Position numbers and translations under genes: made by a program. The notes beneath the pieces were generated by a model. It searched no databases. It was given only the letters and a program-made list of their open reading frames with translations, and was not told the origin of the DNA. This document shows, in pieces, positions 8,945 to 18,979 of a stretch of 64,000 nt of DNA (the stretch's first letter is position 1; every line of letters starts with the position of its first letter). The DNA is taken from contig CBDCVZ010000010.1 of the NCBI GenBank assembly GCA_965223215.1, positions 4,898,001-4,962,000 of the forward strand. The letters run 5' to 3'. The stretch is from JABDMH01 sp965223215 (GTDB taxonomy: Bacteria > Bacteroidota > Bacteroidia > Chitinophagales > Saprospiraceae).

Positions 8945-11404
8945 CTACGAGCGCTTAATAGATTTTTTCTTCTTCGCATCAGCTGTTTTGTTCTTCACGT
9001 GTTTTTCCAGCCAAGAGTCCATTTCCCACATCATATGCATGATGGACTCTCTTGCTCGGTAGCCATGACTTTCGTGGGGTAGCATCACCAATCTAACTGT
9101 AGCACCATGTCCTTTCAGTGCAGCATAAAATCGTTCGCTTTGCATGGGATAGGTCCCTGAATTGTTATCTGCCTCTCCATGGATCAGCAGGATGGGTTCC
9201 TTGATTTTGTCTGCGTGCATAAAAGGTGACATGGTGAAATAAACATCGGGAGCTTCCCAGAAGGTGCGTTCCTCAGCTTGAAATCCAAACGGCGTAAGGG
9301 TACGATTATAGGCACCACTCCGAGCAATACCTGCTGCAAATAAGTCGCAATGCGCCAACAAATTGGCCGTCATAAAGGCCCCATACGAATGCCCTCCCAC
9401 AGCCAACCGATTGGGGTCTGCAATGCCCATATCCACAATCTTTTCTATCGCTGCTTCAGCACCCTGCACGAGTTGTGGAACAAACTTATCATTCGATTCC
9501 TCATCGCCCTCACCAATGATAGGCATGGCGAAGTTGTCAAAAACGGCATAGCCCCTCATAACCCAATAGATGGGTGAACCATAGTATAACCGTAAAAACT
9601 CGTAGGGTGAATTTCTAACTTGACCGGCTGCAGCCTTACTCTTGTACTCTCTCGGATATGCCCACATGAGCACTGGGAGGCGTCCGTCTTTGACTTTGTC
9701 GTAGCCGGGTGGCAGATATAGGGTTCCGGTCAATTCAATCCCATCCTTGCGTTGGTACTTGACGAGTTCCTTGCTCACTCCATCCATGGCAGCATACGGA
9801 TTTGGAAAGTCCGTGAGCTGCGTCAATTTTCCACTCTTTAAATTGCGAATAAAGTAATTCGGAGGCTCATTGGTCGACTCCCTACGGGTCAGTACTACGC
9901 CTTTTTTAGTGTCCAACAAAATGGTGGGTATCTCATAATAAGGTGCCTCAGATCGCCATAGTCTTTCACTTTGCTTTGTTTCCAAGTTGTAGCGATCTAC
10001 GAATGGGCGATTCCCTTCTACTGAGGCACCAATGCCGGTTAAGTACAATTCACCAGTTTCATCGGTCAAAAGCACCGAGCGTCCATTTTCATTGACGGTG
10101 GTCTGAAAATCACCCGGATCTGAATATCTATCTTCGTAAGAGCGGTCAAACAACACCTCTTTACCGTCCATGGGACTGCCAGGCTGCCACCTGCTAATCA
10201 TTTCCCTGCGGGAGCTCCACCAATATTCTCGAGCAATGGCGAGGTCATCGGTGCCCCAGGTGATACCCGCATAACGCAAATTGAAAGAGATGCTGCTATC
10301 TGCTAGGCCTGAAAATGGTTCAGCCAGGGTAAACAACTGGTCGCGAATGGCGGCTTCTACATTTGGATCACCACCATCTTGAGCTTCGACCCAATAGAGG
10401 GTAGCTGGATGATCTGACCTCCAACCATGATTGCGTGGTCCAGTTCGTACGGCATTAAAGCCCTTGGGGATGTTTTCCGAAGCCGGAACGGAGGCAAGTT
10501 TTCTTACCATCGATCCGTCTGTTGCTGCATACACTGCAATATCCTGGGCAAAACGATAATAAGGAACAACATATGAAAAAGGCTTCCTAAGCTCTGAAGT
10601 CAAGAGATATTTTCCATCAGGTGAAATATCTAGATCCAGGAAGATCCCTTCGAGATCTAACTGCTTTTGGTCACCCGTCACGCAATCAATGGCGATGAGT
10701 TCTGCCTCAGTAAAATAAGCAAAGAGTGATTCATCATATGGATTCTTAAGCAGATCCTGGTAAGTACGTACGGGAGCTGCTCCTTGCGTGTTTTCTTGAA
10801 TGACGGGACCATTGGGGGTGTGAGGTTTCTGGGGTGGTCCAGTGCGCTCGCCGTTGGTAAGTTTCACTAGGATCTTATTTCCATCCGGATACCACTGATA
10901 GGGTGTACCTGCAATGGCATCATTTACTCTTGCATCCGTCAACTTTTTTGCCCTGGCGATTGCTACATCTATGATCCATAATTCCAATCCTGAGGCAATG
11001 GTGTTAGTAAAGGCAATATATGTCCCGCTGGGAGACCAACTCACATTCTCAATACGTGGTTTCTCAGGTAAATCTAGGATCTCCTTTTCCGTCTTATGAT
11101 CCATAGATTTTAGGCGCAGTCCATTATAGTATCGCGAGCGACTTCCACCATTGGTATTCGGACTGATGCGCAGTCCTCCGATTCGTAATTCCTCCTCCGC
11201 CACCTCGGTAATCGACGGCATACTCGGTAGCTCAAGCAAGAGTAAAGTGCTTCTATCGGGGCTGATCGAAACTAAGGGAGTGACCGGTGCATCCAGCAGA
11301 TCACGGATTACCTTGTCAGGTGTTTGGTAGGGTATGTTTTGTGCGAAGGAGTTCGACATGAGGGCAAGGCAAGCCGCAAAGATTACGAATTTTAAATTCT
11401 TCAT
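8945..11404 (-). CDS. Exported S9-family serine peptidase, similar to glutamyl endopeptidase (CGEP type)
   Basis: An 819-residue protein with a clear signal peptide (MKNLKFVIFAACLALMSNSFAQ). An N-terminal beta-propeller region (about 25-560) is followed by an alpha/beta-hydrolase domain. The catalytic triad is visible: Ser673 in GGHSYGAFMTANLLAH, Asp746 in HGEADNNSGT and His780 in PHESHGY. The phrases GIARSGAYNRTLTPFGFQ and MSPFMHADKIKEPILLIHG closely resemble the plant chloroplast glutamyl endopeptidase (CGEP), an S9D peptidase that cleaves after glutamate in oligopeptides. Here it would act in the periplasm. The tail is lysine-rich (KKKKSIKRS). It is flanked by other exported proteins on the same strand, with a gap of about 77 bases from the upstream metalloprotease. 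Confidence 0.92.
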   Translation of the reverse strand: MKNLKFVIFAACLALMSNSFAQNIPYQTPDKVIRDLLDAPVTPLVSISPDRSTLLLLELPSMPSITEVAEEELRIGGLRISPNTNGGSRSRYYNGLRLKSMDHKTEKEILDLPEKPRIENVSWSPSGTYIAFTNTIASGLELWIIDVAIARAKKLTDARVNDAIAGTPYQWYPDGNKILVKLTNGERTGPPQKPHTPNGPVIQENTQGAAPVRTYQDLLKNPYDESLFAYFTEAELIAIDCVTGDQKQLDLEGIFLDLDISPDGKYLLTSELRKPFSYVVPYYRFAQDIAVYAATDGSMVRKLASVPASENIPKGFNAVRTGPRNHGWRSDHPATLYWVEAQDGGDPNVEAAIRDQLFTLAEPFSGLADSSISFNLRYAGITWGTDDLAIAREYWWSSRREMISRWQPGSPMDGKEVLFDRSYEDRYSDPGDFQTTVNENGRSVLLTDETGELYLTGIGASVEGNRPFVDRYNLETKQSERLWRSEAPYYEIPTILLDTKKGVVLTRRESTNEPPNYFIRNLKSGKLTQLTDFPNPYAAMDGVSKELVKYQRKDGIELTGTLYLPPGYDKVKDGRLPVLMWAYPREYKSKAAAGQVRNSPYEFLRLYYGSPIYWVMRGYAVFDNFAMPIIGEGDEESNDKFVPQLVQGAEAAIEKIVDMGIADPNRLAVGGHSYGAFMTANLLAHCDLFAAGIARSGAYNRTLTPFGFQAEERTFWEAPDVYFTMSPFMHADKIKEPILLIHGEADNNSGTYPMQSERFYAALKGHGATVRLVMLPHESHGYRARESIMHMMWEMDSWLEKHVKNKTADAKKKKSIKRS

Positions 11405-11481
11405 GTTTAAAAAAAATTAAGTAACCACACCAAAATCTGGCATGACGAGAAAGGTACCAAATTACCTCTAGGAGCAGTCAG

Positions 11482-14400
11482 TTATCTCGGTTTAGAAAGC
11501 ACTATTTTTCTAATATCAACTGAATCTTCGCGCCACATTCGCAAAGTATATATCCCGTCGGCAAGGGAGCTTAAATCCAATATTTTGGTGCGCTCTTCTC
11601 TCCAGGAAGTCGCATAAAGGGTCCTGCCGGACAAGTCAATGAGCGACATCTGTATTGGATAGAACTCGCTTGCGTTACGGCTTAGATACAAAGGTCCGAA
11701 GGTCGGATTGGGAGCAATCGCAATTCCAAAATTGGTTGGTTGCAAAATAGACACGGAGGTCTTCGAAATGACGATTGGCAAATGGTTGATGCCAATCCAT
11801 CCTCCTTCTCCATCTATTACTGTGAATTCGAATCCGTCCGTTAGCGAATCTTCAGCAGTATGCAAATAACTTAACTGGCCTTGGTCGATGGCTAACTGGG
11901 TAAATTGATGGCCAACTTGTAGCATCACGCCATCAAGCTGTAAGGTGCCTTTGGTAGGTCCTTTTACCAAAGTATAAACCAATTGCGCGGCAGTTGCAGT
12001 TTCATCAGTTACCGACAGGTTGGAGGGTTCAATCGGTGAGGTTGATGCGAAGCCAGCTCGCAAGGTGTCCAGGGCAACGAACGAAGGTGCTTCTGGAAAA
12101 AGGCTACCACAGAGCTCCAAGCTCCAGGATTCGATACGGCCACCACTGCCGGCCACCGAATCGTGTACAACGAGGGTCCAATCTCCTTGGATATCTTCTC
12201 CGTTAAAAACCGATAAATCGTCGAGCGGTTGAAAAGCTTGCTTGACGAAATTGGCCTGACAATCAAAATTTATCGCTGCCTGATCATCAAAGTCAAATTC
12301 GAAATTGCGGTTGCTGAAGCCGCACTGTTTGCTGAAGAGAATCGCACTGGTGCCAGCAGGGCTTTGCAACTCTACGATGAGATCACCAAAAGATTCGTGA
12401 AAACCCTTCATTGCTCTGACGTTGACGTCGCTGGCTACCCCGGGATTGCTAATGGTCATGACCGAAGTGCGCCTTACTACATTGTTTTGTGAAATATTGA
12501 CTGGAATGTCTTCGGAAGGCAAGGTATTGCAGGCAAGACTGAGGGTGTGAAAGGCAGCAGTGGGGCTGTAATCACCGGTACCGCACAAATTCTTTGGTTG
12601 GACTCGCCAATAATACAGTGAATTCTCGCTGAGTACAGACGCCAATTCATAACTCCCGGACGGAATATCCTCTGCGACTATGAGATCTTGATCAAAAGAT
12701 GGAGAGGTGGATATCTCCACACGATAAGAACTAGCCCGAGTTGATGGGATCCAAGTCAGTTCTGGTCGGGTGGCTGTGGCGGATGCACCGTTGGGTCCAA
12801 TGATCTTGAGATCTGAAAAATCATTTGACACGGCCTCAAAGGATAACCTCTGAATAATGGTGTCACTTGTCGATCGGATGGAAAACTCAATTTCGTACCG
12901 TTGCGTTTCCGTAACTCCGGTAAAATCCAGTTCGATCTGGAAAGGTTCGCCAATGGCAAAACTTTGAGATGGAATTTCGCCCACACCTTCTGGAACCTCG
13001 GTAGCCACGATCTCCAGTGATTCATCAAAATCCAATAAGGCAAAAGAGGTAACCTCAACACTTGCCACAGCTGGCAGGCATAACATCTGATTATGCGGTG
13101 TGAGATCCACGGCGAAGCCAGCAGTTTCTGCCTCACGGATCACGATGGGGGCATCATTAATGTCAAAGAAAATGTTGTCTGCGGCTGCGATCATGATTCG
13201 CGCATTTTCGCTCGTAAGATCGGGAAGGGTCAATGTCTCTTGTCCATCATTGAAAATGCCGACAGCCAAAGTATCACTGTAGGTAAATCCGCCATCAGTA
13301 GAAAGAAATACATCCATAAGTTGGCTGTTTACGGGTGCCTGATTGGTATTGGCAACATCCCAGGTGAGGTCTATCAAAGCCCCGCGACTCAAGGTATCGG
13401 GCTCATTGAAGGTGGTCACCACAAAAGGTCCGGCACCATCGGTAGCCTTAAACTTAATCTCTTCCCATGCGACCCCGCCACCAGCCATTACTTGATCTCT
13501 AGCCGTTAATCGAAACGTTAGATTACGAGAATAAGTAGGTAAAACTTCGCTGAGTGAATTTGCATTTGCAACTAAGTTTGGCAGTGCGGGTAGATAGCGC
13601 GTTGGAACACCTGATGGAGGCACTGACCGAAAGATCGGGCCGTTACCTTCAGGAGATCCGAGAGGCTGCATTCCTGCAACACCAATGCCTGCATCGAATT
13701 GTTCCCAGGTATAGATCAGCACATCACCATCCACATCTTCACCTTGTCCGGTCAATTTGAAGGGGGTGGAAATGGGTATGGTCAGTCCTTGACCCAGTCC
13801 GGGAGTCACGGTGGGCTGATGATTGCCGGTGGCCACAATTTCAGCACAGGTCTTGCCAGTGCTCGATTTGCTGTAGATAAGTATGTCCTCAATCGAATTA
13901 CCATGATAGTAGAAATCACCCGTGGTCACCGTATTTTGATCTCCACAGGCACCCGCGTATGACATGATCGTACTTCCGCTGCCGGGTTCAAAAGCAGTGC
14001 CACTGTTGAACTGACTGTCAGATGAGTTGGGACAATTGTTCCAGGTGTGTTCTGCACCAAACTGATGGCCTAATTCATGGCACACAATCCCGATGTAGAA
14101 TCGATCATTGGTAGACGTCTCACACGATGACCCGAAACCCTTATTACCCGTGCAAACGGTGCCAACTCCACCTGACACACCCACAATATTGCTGCACTGT
14201 GTGGCGAAAACGTGTCCAACATCATATTTGCTTGATCCCAATCGCGTGAGCAAAAAATTGTTACTTTCTAATGCCAGTTGGCCGGCATTCCCATTCGTGA
14301 AGGGATCTGTGGCACCGTCAAGGTGGATCAGACTATCATTTTCTTCAATCAATTGAAGTTGAATAGCCAACTCTGATTCAAACACGAAGTTTATGCGATT

Positions 14401-15081
14401 GAGCGCGGTGTTCATGGCAGCCAATGCCCCTTCAACAGTACCCCCATGCTTTTGCGCATATTCGCCTGTACAACTTAGGGCCAGGTCGTAGACAAACAGT
14501 TCTACCGGATCAGTTGTTGATCTAGCGAAGGGCGACTTCTTAGGACGTTGACTGAAGAAGTGATCGACCTCCTCATGATAACTATGATCATGACCCAGAT
14601 AGGTTGCTAAGAATTCCTCATCCGCCTCATAGTCAGAGGTAAAATAGCTGAGGTAGTGAGTCTTTGCTTCATGAATAATAGGATCGATGTAGATATCACC
14701 CGCTGGATGCTTGATGACAGCATGAAGGCCGTGTATGGAAAGATCGAGTCGTCCCTGAATGTTGGGATGATTGATGCTCTGAATCCGGAAAGATTGAATG
14801 TTTGGATATTTTGCAGCTAGATTCTCGTGAAAATTGGTATGTGGATGGATTTCAAAGTTTTCAATGGAACCATCAGGGAGGGGAAGAACACACTGCTCAG
14901 CCGTACGTAGATCTAGCGCAGAAGGTGTATAAGCAAGATGGTACTTGCTCGGAACGATCGCCCAATCGTTTTCAGAACGAATATCAACGGATGGATTGAG
15001 TGTTGTCCAATGTTGTGCGCGAACAGGTGTTGCCACTATTGCAAAAACCACCAGCAATAAAAACCACTGTAAAATTTTCAT
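11482..15081 (-). CDS. Secreted reprolysin-like zinc metalloprotease with P-domain, cadherin-like repeat and T9SS type A sorting tail
   Basis: A protein of about 1200 residues. The start at 15081 gives a clean signal peptide (MKILQWFLLLVVFAIVATPVRAQ); the frame is open nine codons further upstream. The zinc motif HELGHQFGAEH lies about 335 residues in and is followed by a Met-turn (IMSYAGACGD), so this is a metzincin of the M12B type. Then come fibronectin-like segments, a proprotein-convertase P-domain (from about VNISQNNVVRRTSVMTIS to WSLELCG), a cadherin-3/CSPG-type repeat (GTLQLDGVMLQVGHQFTQ), and a C-terminal region (APNPTFGPLYL, DLSGRTLY, LADGIYTLRMW) typical of the T9SS type A sorting domain. 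It should be exported across the outer membrane by the type IX system and either released or surface-attached. Substrate unknown. Confidence 0.93.
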   Translation of the reverse strand: MKILQWFLLLVVFAIVATPVRAQHWTTLNPSVDIRSENDWAIVPSKYHLAYTPSALDLRTAEQCVLPLPDGSIENFEIHPHTNFHENLAAKYPNIQSFRIQSINHPNIQGRLDLSIHGLHAVIKHPAGDIYIDPIIHEAKTHYLSYFTSDYEADEEFLATYLGHDHSYHEEVDHFFSQRPKKSPFARSTTDPVELFVYDLALSCTGEYAQKHGGTVEGALAAMNTALNRINFVFESELAIQLQLIEENDSLIHLDGATDPFTNGNAGQLALESNNFLLTRLGSSKYDVGHVFATQCSNIVGVSGGVGTVCTGNKGFGSSCETSTNDRFYIGIVCHELGHQFGAEHTWNNCPNSSDSQFNSGTAFEPGSGSTIMSYAGACGDQNTVTTGDFYYHGNSIEDILIYSKSSTGKTCAEIVATGNHQPTVTPGLGQGLTIPISTPFKLTGQGEDVDGDVLIYTWEQFDAGIGVAGMQPLGSPEGNGPIFRSVPPSGVPTRYLPALPNLVANANSLSEVLPTYSRNLTFRLTARDQVMAGGGVAWEEIKFKATDGAGPFVVTTFNEPDTLSRGALIDLTWDVANTNQAPVNSQLMDVFLSTDGGFTYSDTLAVGIFNDGQETLTLPDLTSENARIMIAAADNIFFDINDAPIVIREAETAGFAVDLTPHNQMLCLPAVASVEVTSFALLDFDESLEIVATEVPEGVGEIPSQSFAIGEPFQIELDFTGVTETQRYEIEFSIRSTSDTIIQRLSFEAVSNDFSDLKIIGPNGASATATRPELTWIPSTRASSYRVEISTSPSFDQDLIVAEDIPSGSYELASVLSENSLYYWRVQPKNLCGTGDYSPTAAFHTLSLACNTLPSEDIPVNISQNNVVRRTSVMTISNPGVASDVNVRAMKGFHESFGDLIVELQSPAGTSAILFSKQCGFSNRNFEFDFDDQAAINFDCQANFVKQAFQPLDDLSVFNGEDIQGDWTLVVHDSVAGSGGRIESWSLELCGSLFPEAPSFVALDTLRAGFASTSPIEPSNLSVTDETATAAQLVYTLVKGPTKGTLQLDGVMLQVGHQFTQLAIDQGQLSYLHTAEDSLTDGFEFTVIDGEGGWIGINHLPIVISKTSVSILQPTNFGIAIAPNPTFGPLYLSRNASEFYPIQMSLIDLSGRTLYATSWREERTKILDLSSLADGIYTLRMWREDSVDIRKIVLSKPR

Positions 15082-15156
15082 GAAGACTAAATTATCATTT
15101 TGTGGCAATGAGACCCCGCATCTGTAGAAGATCTCTTACCGGCAGATTTAACTACC

Positions 15157-18100
15157 CTAGAAAAACGCACTTACCTGTGCTCTGGCTGTGTGCACCACTC
15201 TTGCTTCTCCGCTCTTACGTCCATTGTAAGACAGATTAACGCGGATGTTGTTAACCAATTTTCGATCGTAGCTAATGCCCCACAACCAATTGGTACCTGT
15301 TTTTAGTCCTTCCAGCATGGCAAATTCTAGGGCACCGTTCTTAGGGCCGTTAAAATCGATCAATACCAATGATAAATTGGCTCGCAATGAGGAAGTGCTG
15401 ACCCGATTCATCGTAGTCTCGATTTTGAGATCATGTATCCGCGCCATTTCCTTCTTTTCAGTTAGATCATTCACGCGATTTACGAACCGGTAATTGGTTA
15501 GGATGCGAAATTTACTGGAGGGTTGATAAGTTAATTCTGGTTTGATCTCCCAGCTTTTGATGTCGTAGTCCTTATTGTCAAAGGTCTCACTGTCCTGATG
15601 GTTTGATTCCCGGGTGACACTAAACAGTCCGCTAACCACTTGGCTAAAATTCATCCGGGAGCGCAGTATGTTGCGACTCAATTCTTTACTCTCATATCCA
15701 GTAGTCAAGACAAAACGATTGCGAAGGTCGTTCCATTCGTACTGAATGTCATATTTAGGATTGCTGCGATTGAAATAAAGTACGTTGCGAATTTGGGAAC
15801 TAATTGAAACCAGCGAAGAATCGGCGATATTAAATGAAAATGGATTCCACAAAGAGACCTCTGACGATTCTAAATTCTTTCGATCAATTCGGATGGAACC
15901 CTGATCACTAAATTTCGACAACCAGGCTTTTTTATTTTTCATGATTCGACGGGGATCCAACGAGTAGCTTTGATTTAGCAGTACATTATTGGTTGCAATA
16001 AATTCGTTGGTTAAAACGGTTATTCGAACATATTCTGCCTGTTCTTGAAAAGGTGCGATTTCAAATTCGTTGATTTGCTGAATCCCATCGTCGTTTAGAT
16101 CGATCCAAGTATAAACGCCCTGTCCTGGGTCGACCTTTAGATACTGGAAGGTTCGACGGGGTTCCTGACCTGAACTGACCTCATAAAGTGTGGTGGTTCG
16201 CAGAGCACCATTTCCGAGATTGAGTTGGTGATTGATGCGACCGACATAGTTGAGTCCGCCGTCACTAGGTATTAGGTTGGGTACTTTGATGTCTAGGTTT
16301 CGAAAGGTAAATGTTGCATCTAGAATGGATTTCTTACCCCCTGTCCATTTGGCTTTTAGTGCTACATCATCTGCCAGACTCAGTTCGCTAAATTTTCGAC
16401 CCGTCGGCGTGTAATCAATTCTCTTCTGGTAAGACAGCTCAAGATTGAGTTGGTCGTTTGCGGCCTTACGTAAATACAGTCTGCCCAAGTCATAGTAGAA
16501 GCTCGTATTCCGAATGGTGTCTTCAAAGAGGGTTCGCTCCTCATTGCGCTCCTCCTCAAAGTAAAATCCCAGGGTCCAGGTCTGGTCTTTACTAAATCTC
16601 TGTGCGATATCCAGCCGTGGTCGTTTGAACTGACTTCTGACTTGATCATCGGTGGCATCGAGGGTGTTCCAGGTACCTTGAAATGAAAATCCGCCGCGCT
16701 TCCAACCTACCTTGGTGACATGTTTGTTGCCACGGTATATTTTACTGCGAAAGAAACCGCTGTACTCATGACCAATTTCTAGGATGTTTGCTTTCACCAA
16801 TCGCAAGTGAGCACTGGTTAAATGCTCCTCACCTCGATCCAATTGCATGACGTTCCAATCGCGGGCAAACTCCTGATTACGGTATGGCTTTAAGATTTGG
16901 AAATGCTGGCTTAGATATTCGTGACTTGCTCCAGTAATAAGTTGCAAGCCGTGATCGCTACTGTCTTTTGAAAGGGAGTGTTGATTTTGGTATGCAGTCA
17001 TTATAGCATATCCGTAATCATCGTCAGCGTTTTTATCTGAAAATCGATTCAAATCCATTCTACTCAAGGATACTTCCGATCTCAAACTGCCACGAGGTCC
17101 TAGTTTGAAATCGTTGGCGAGGCTAAACATCTGCTGCTGCTGGGGAGAAACTAATCTAGCAATGGGTTCATATTGCCCTCGGGGCTGACCTGTCAATGAA
17201 TCTGGGGCAATCCAACCGAAGACCACTCCATTTGCCTCTTCATTGATCCGCAGGTAATTGCCTTGACCAGCACCAACTTGTGTAAACTTGGCGGTATAGA
17301 GGGCACTGTCTGGATTGGTACTTCGTACAAGTACATTTGTAAATCCGATCGTATCGATCATCTTGTACATCACGATATTCGGATCATATCCTTCTTCGCG
17401 AATCCGAATAGAGGAAGAGGAAGCTGATTTGATACTGTCACCCAGGGCTGCTAAGGCTCGTTTATCCTCTGCAGTCAAAGTGTTGAGGCCCGAGGAGAGT
17501 TTTCCATCTTGCTCACTATAAGCGTTGAAAACCATCTTCCATCGATCGGTGTGGTACTGAGAGCCAAAAGTGATGATGGATCGGTTGTAGTTCTGGTCCG
17601 AATACTCATATTCAGCAATTATTCTAGAGTCTTTTGTAATGATGCGATTTGCGGTAAAAGTCAGTTCTCCAGCATTGTAATCAATGATGTAGTCCTGTTG
17701 TTGACCTCGCACCAGTAAGACTCCATCCAGATAAATTCGTTCGGATCCAGCTAGGATAATGATAAATCTCTCTCCTTCCACTCCCTGCAGTCGATAGGGG
17801 CCCTGATTTCCCTCTCGAGTAGGCACCGTTATCCGGGCAAACTTTCCACGTGTGCCGCCAATACTCGCTGATGTCACAAGTTGACGGCCCCTTTTCAAAG
17901 GTGAGATGCTTTCGATTTTGACCCCTTGATTGCGCTTGAAATAGTTCATGAAATGGCCTTCTGGGCGATTTAAATTGAAGTCGCCTCCAGTAAGTGTGTT
18001 GCCTCCCTTCGAAAGTTGGATAAAGATTTTGTCAAATTCCTGCAATTGTTGCGTATTGCCCTCTGGCTGCAGCGGGATGCTGTTATCTGACAAGGCAGCT

Positions 18101-18660
18101 AACACTTCTATGCCATCGCCCAATTGACCCGCCATTCGGAGATCAAAGTTGGAGTTCAATACTAGATCCTGTCGATTTCCAAGCGACAGACCTCTGGAAA
18201 AAGTGCCATCATATTGAATTCCTTGCTCTGATATAAAGGGTTCTGCACCTCGCTGGGCATCCATGGTTATCGGCTCCAGTACCCGCATTGAACCATCTTG
18301 ATATAATATGGAGTCGAATCTTGATTGCCAGGTAGTGAAGTTGAAGGGCAATACTCTGAAACTCAATTGAAAAGAGAGAGAGTCTCCCATTTGCCTAATG
18401 GGAGCATGGGGATTCCAAATGAACCGATGACGTTCCAAGCTGAAATTTGTTGAATCGACCGCAATGGAATGACCCAATGGCGTAATATGTAAAGTATGGC
18501 TCAGCACCAAGGCTGTTGAAATGGTAAACGAATCTGCTTTGTTGTGGATCACGTACGTTCTGCGGTTATCGACCAACTCATTTTGCCCCAGCAGAGGAAT
18601 GGTTTGTAGCAACAGGGTCAGAATGATGAAAGACTGATATTGACGGAGAGTAGGTCGCAT
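15157..18660 (-). CDS. Very large putative outer-membrane/surface beta-rich protein, unrecognised family
   Basis: About 1167 residues when started at the ATG at 18660, which opens a good signal peptide (QSFIILTLLLQTIPLLGQ); the frame is open nine codons earlier. The first 350 residues are soluble and beta-rich and include the phrase DYNAGELTFTANR, then EYEYSDQNYNRS. The remaining 800 residues show repeated amphipathic strands with alternating aromatic and polar residues (for example WTLGFYFEEERNEERTLF, RFVLTTGYESKEL) and a terminal strand ending in aromatic residues (RAQVSAFF), which is how outer-membrane barrels end. I infer a large barrel with a periplasmic N-terminal part. It is not SprA or a TonB receptor: no plug or TonB box is seen. 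It lies 75 bases upstream of the T9SS metalloprotease on the same strand. Confidence 0.75.
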   Translation of the reverse strand: MRPTLRQYQSFIILTLLLQTIPLLGQNELVDNRRTYVIHNKADSFTISTALVLSHTLHITPLGHSIAVDSTNFSLERHRFIWNPHAPIRQMGDSLSFQLSFRVLPFNFTTWQSRFDSILYQDGSMRVLEPITMDAQRGAEPFISEQGIQYDGTFSRGLSLGNRQDLVLNSNFDLRMAGQLGDGIEVLAALSDNSIPLQPEGNTQQLQEFDKIFIQLSKGGNTLTGGDFNLNRPEGHFMNYFKRNQGVKIESISPLKRGRQLVTSASIGGTRGKFARITVPTREGNQGPYRLQGVEGERFIIILAGSERIYLDGVLLVRGQQQDYIIDYNAGELTFTANRIITKDSRIIAEYEYSDQNYNRSIITFGSQYHTDRWKMVFNAYSEQDGKLSSGLNTLTAEDKRALAALGDSIKSASSSSIRIREEGYDPNIVMYKMIDTIGFTNVLVRSTNPDSALYTAKFTQVGAGQGNYLRINEEANGVVFGWIAPDSLTGQPRGQYEPIARLVSPQQQQMFSLANDFKLGPRGSLRSEVSLSRMDLNRFSDKNADDDYGYAIMTAYQNQHSLSKDSSDHGLQLITGASHEYLSQHFQILKPYRNQEFARDWNVMQLDRGEEHLTSAHLRLVKANILEIGHEYSGFFRSKIYRGNKHVTKVGWKRGGFSFQGTWNTLDATDDQVRSQFKRPRLDIAQRFSKDQTWTLGFYFEEERNEERTLFEDTIRNTSFYYDLGRLYLRKAANDQLNLELSYQKRIDYTPTGRKFSELSLADDVALKAKWTGGKKSILDATFTFRNLDIKVPNLIPSDGGLNYVGRINHQLNLGNGALRTTTLYEVSSGQEPRRTFQYLKVDPGQGVYTWIDLNDDGIQQINEFEIAPFQEQAEYVRITVLTNEFIATNNVLLNQSYSLDPRRIMKNKKAWLSKFSDQGSIRIDRKNLESSEVSLWNPFSFNIADSSLVSISSQIRNVLYFNRSNPKYDIQYEWNDLRNRFVLTTGYESKELSRNILRSRMNFSQVVSGLFSVTRESNHQDSETFDNKDYDIKSWEIKPELTYQPSSKFRILTNYRFVNRVNDLTEKKEMARIHDLKIETTMNRVSTSSLRANLSLVLIDFNGPKNGALEFAMLEGLKTGTNWLWGISYDRKLVNNIRVNLSYNGRKSGEARVVHTARAQVSAFF

Positions 18661-18979
18661 GAAGTCGATTGCATCAAGAACGTACAATTACATCCATATA
18701 AGGTGCACAAAGTAAATAAGCAGATATAAAGAATGGCCTTGTGTCTTACATCTGCTGAAGCACTTCAAAATGAAAGAGATACCGGAGGCACTAAATAAGT
18801 CTTTTTTGACACTTGACATGTATTTAACATGTGATACCGGTTTTTTTCTCCTTCATGGTGATAAATATCACCTTAAATATTAAGGTTTTTGTCCATGAGT
18901 ACTAAAAATGGCATTCAAATTGCTGTAAGTTTTAATGTATTAACTAAAACTATTTCGATATCCGAGTTAAATCGTACTT
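18661..18979. other. Divergent intergenic region between the large surface protein and the response regulator
   Basis: This gap of about 320 bases carries no gene. It contains a direct repeat GATACCGG (18778-18785 and 18833-18840), a paired ACATGT motif (18816-18821 and 18827-18832), and the two adjoining inverted repeats given separately. No exact TAnnTTTG box was found on either strand; TAAGTTTT at 18926-18933 is the nearest on the plus strand. Confidence 0.5.
18857..18885. promoter_or_regulatory. Two adjoining inverted repeats upstream of the response regulator
   Basis: GGTGATAAATATCACC (18857-18872) has perfect 7-bp arms around AA. CCTTAAATATTAAGG (18871-18885) has perfect 6-bp arms around ATA, and shares CC with the first. 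They lie about 95 bases before the response regulator ATG. They could be operators for a dimeric DNA-binding protein or alternative RNA hairpins. No regulator can be assigned. Confidence 0.45.
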
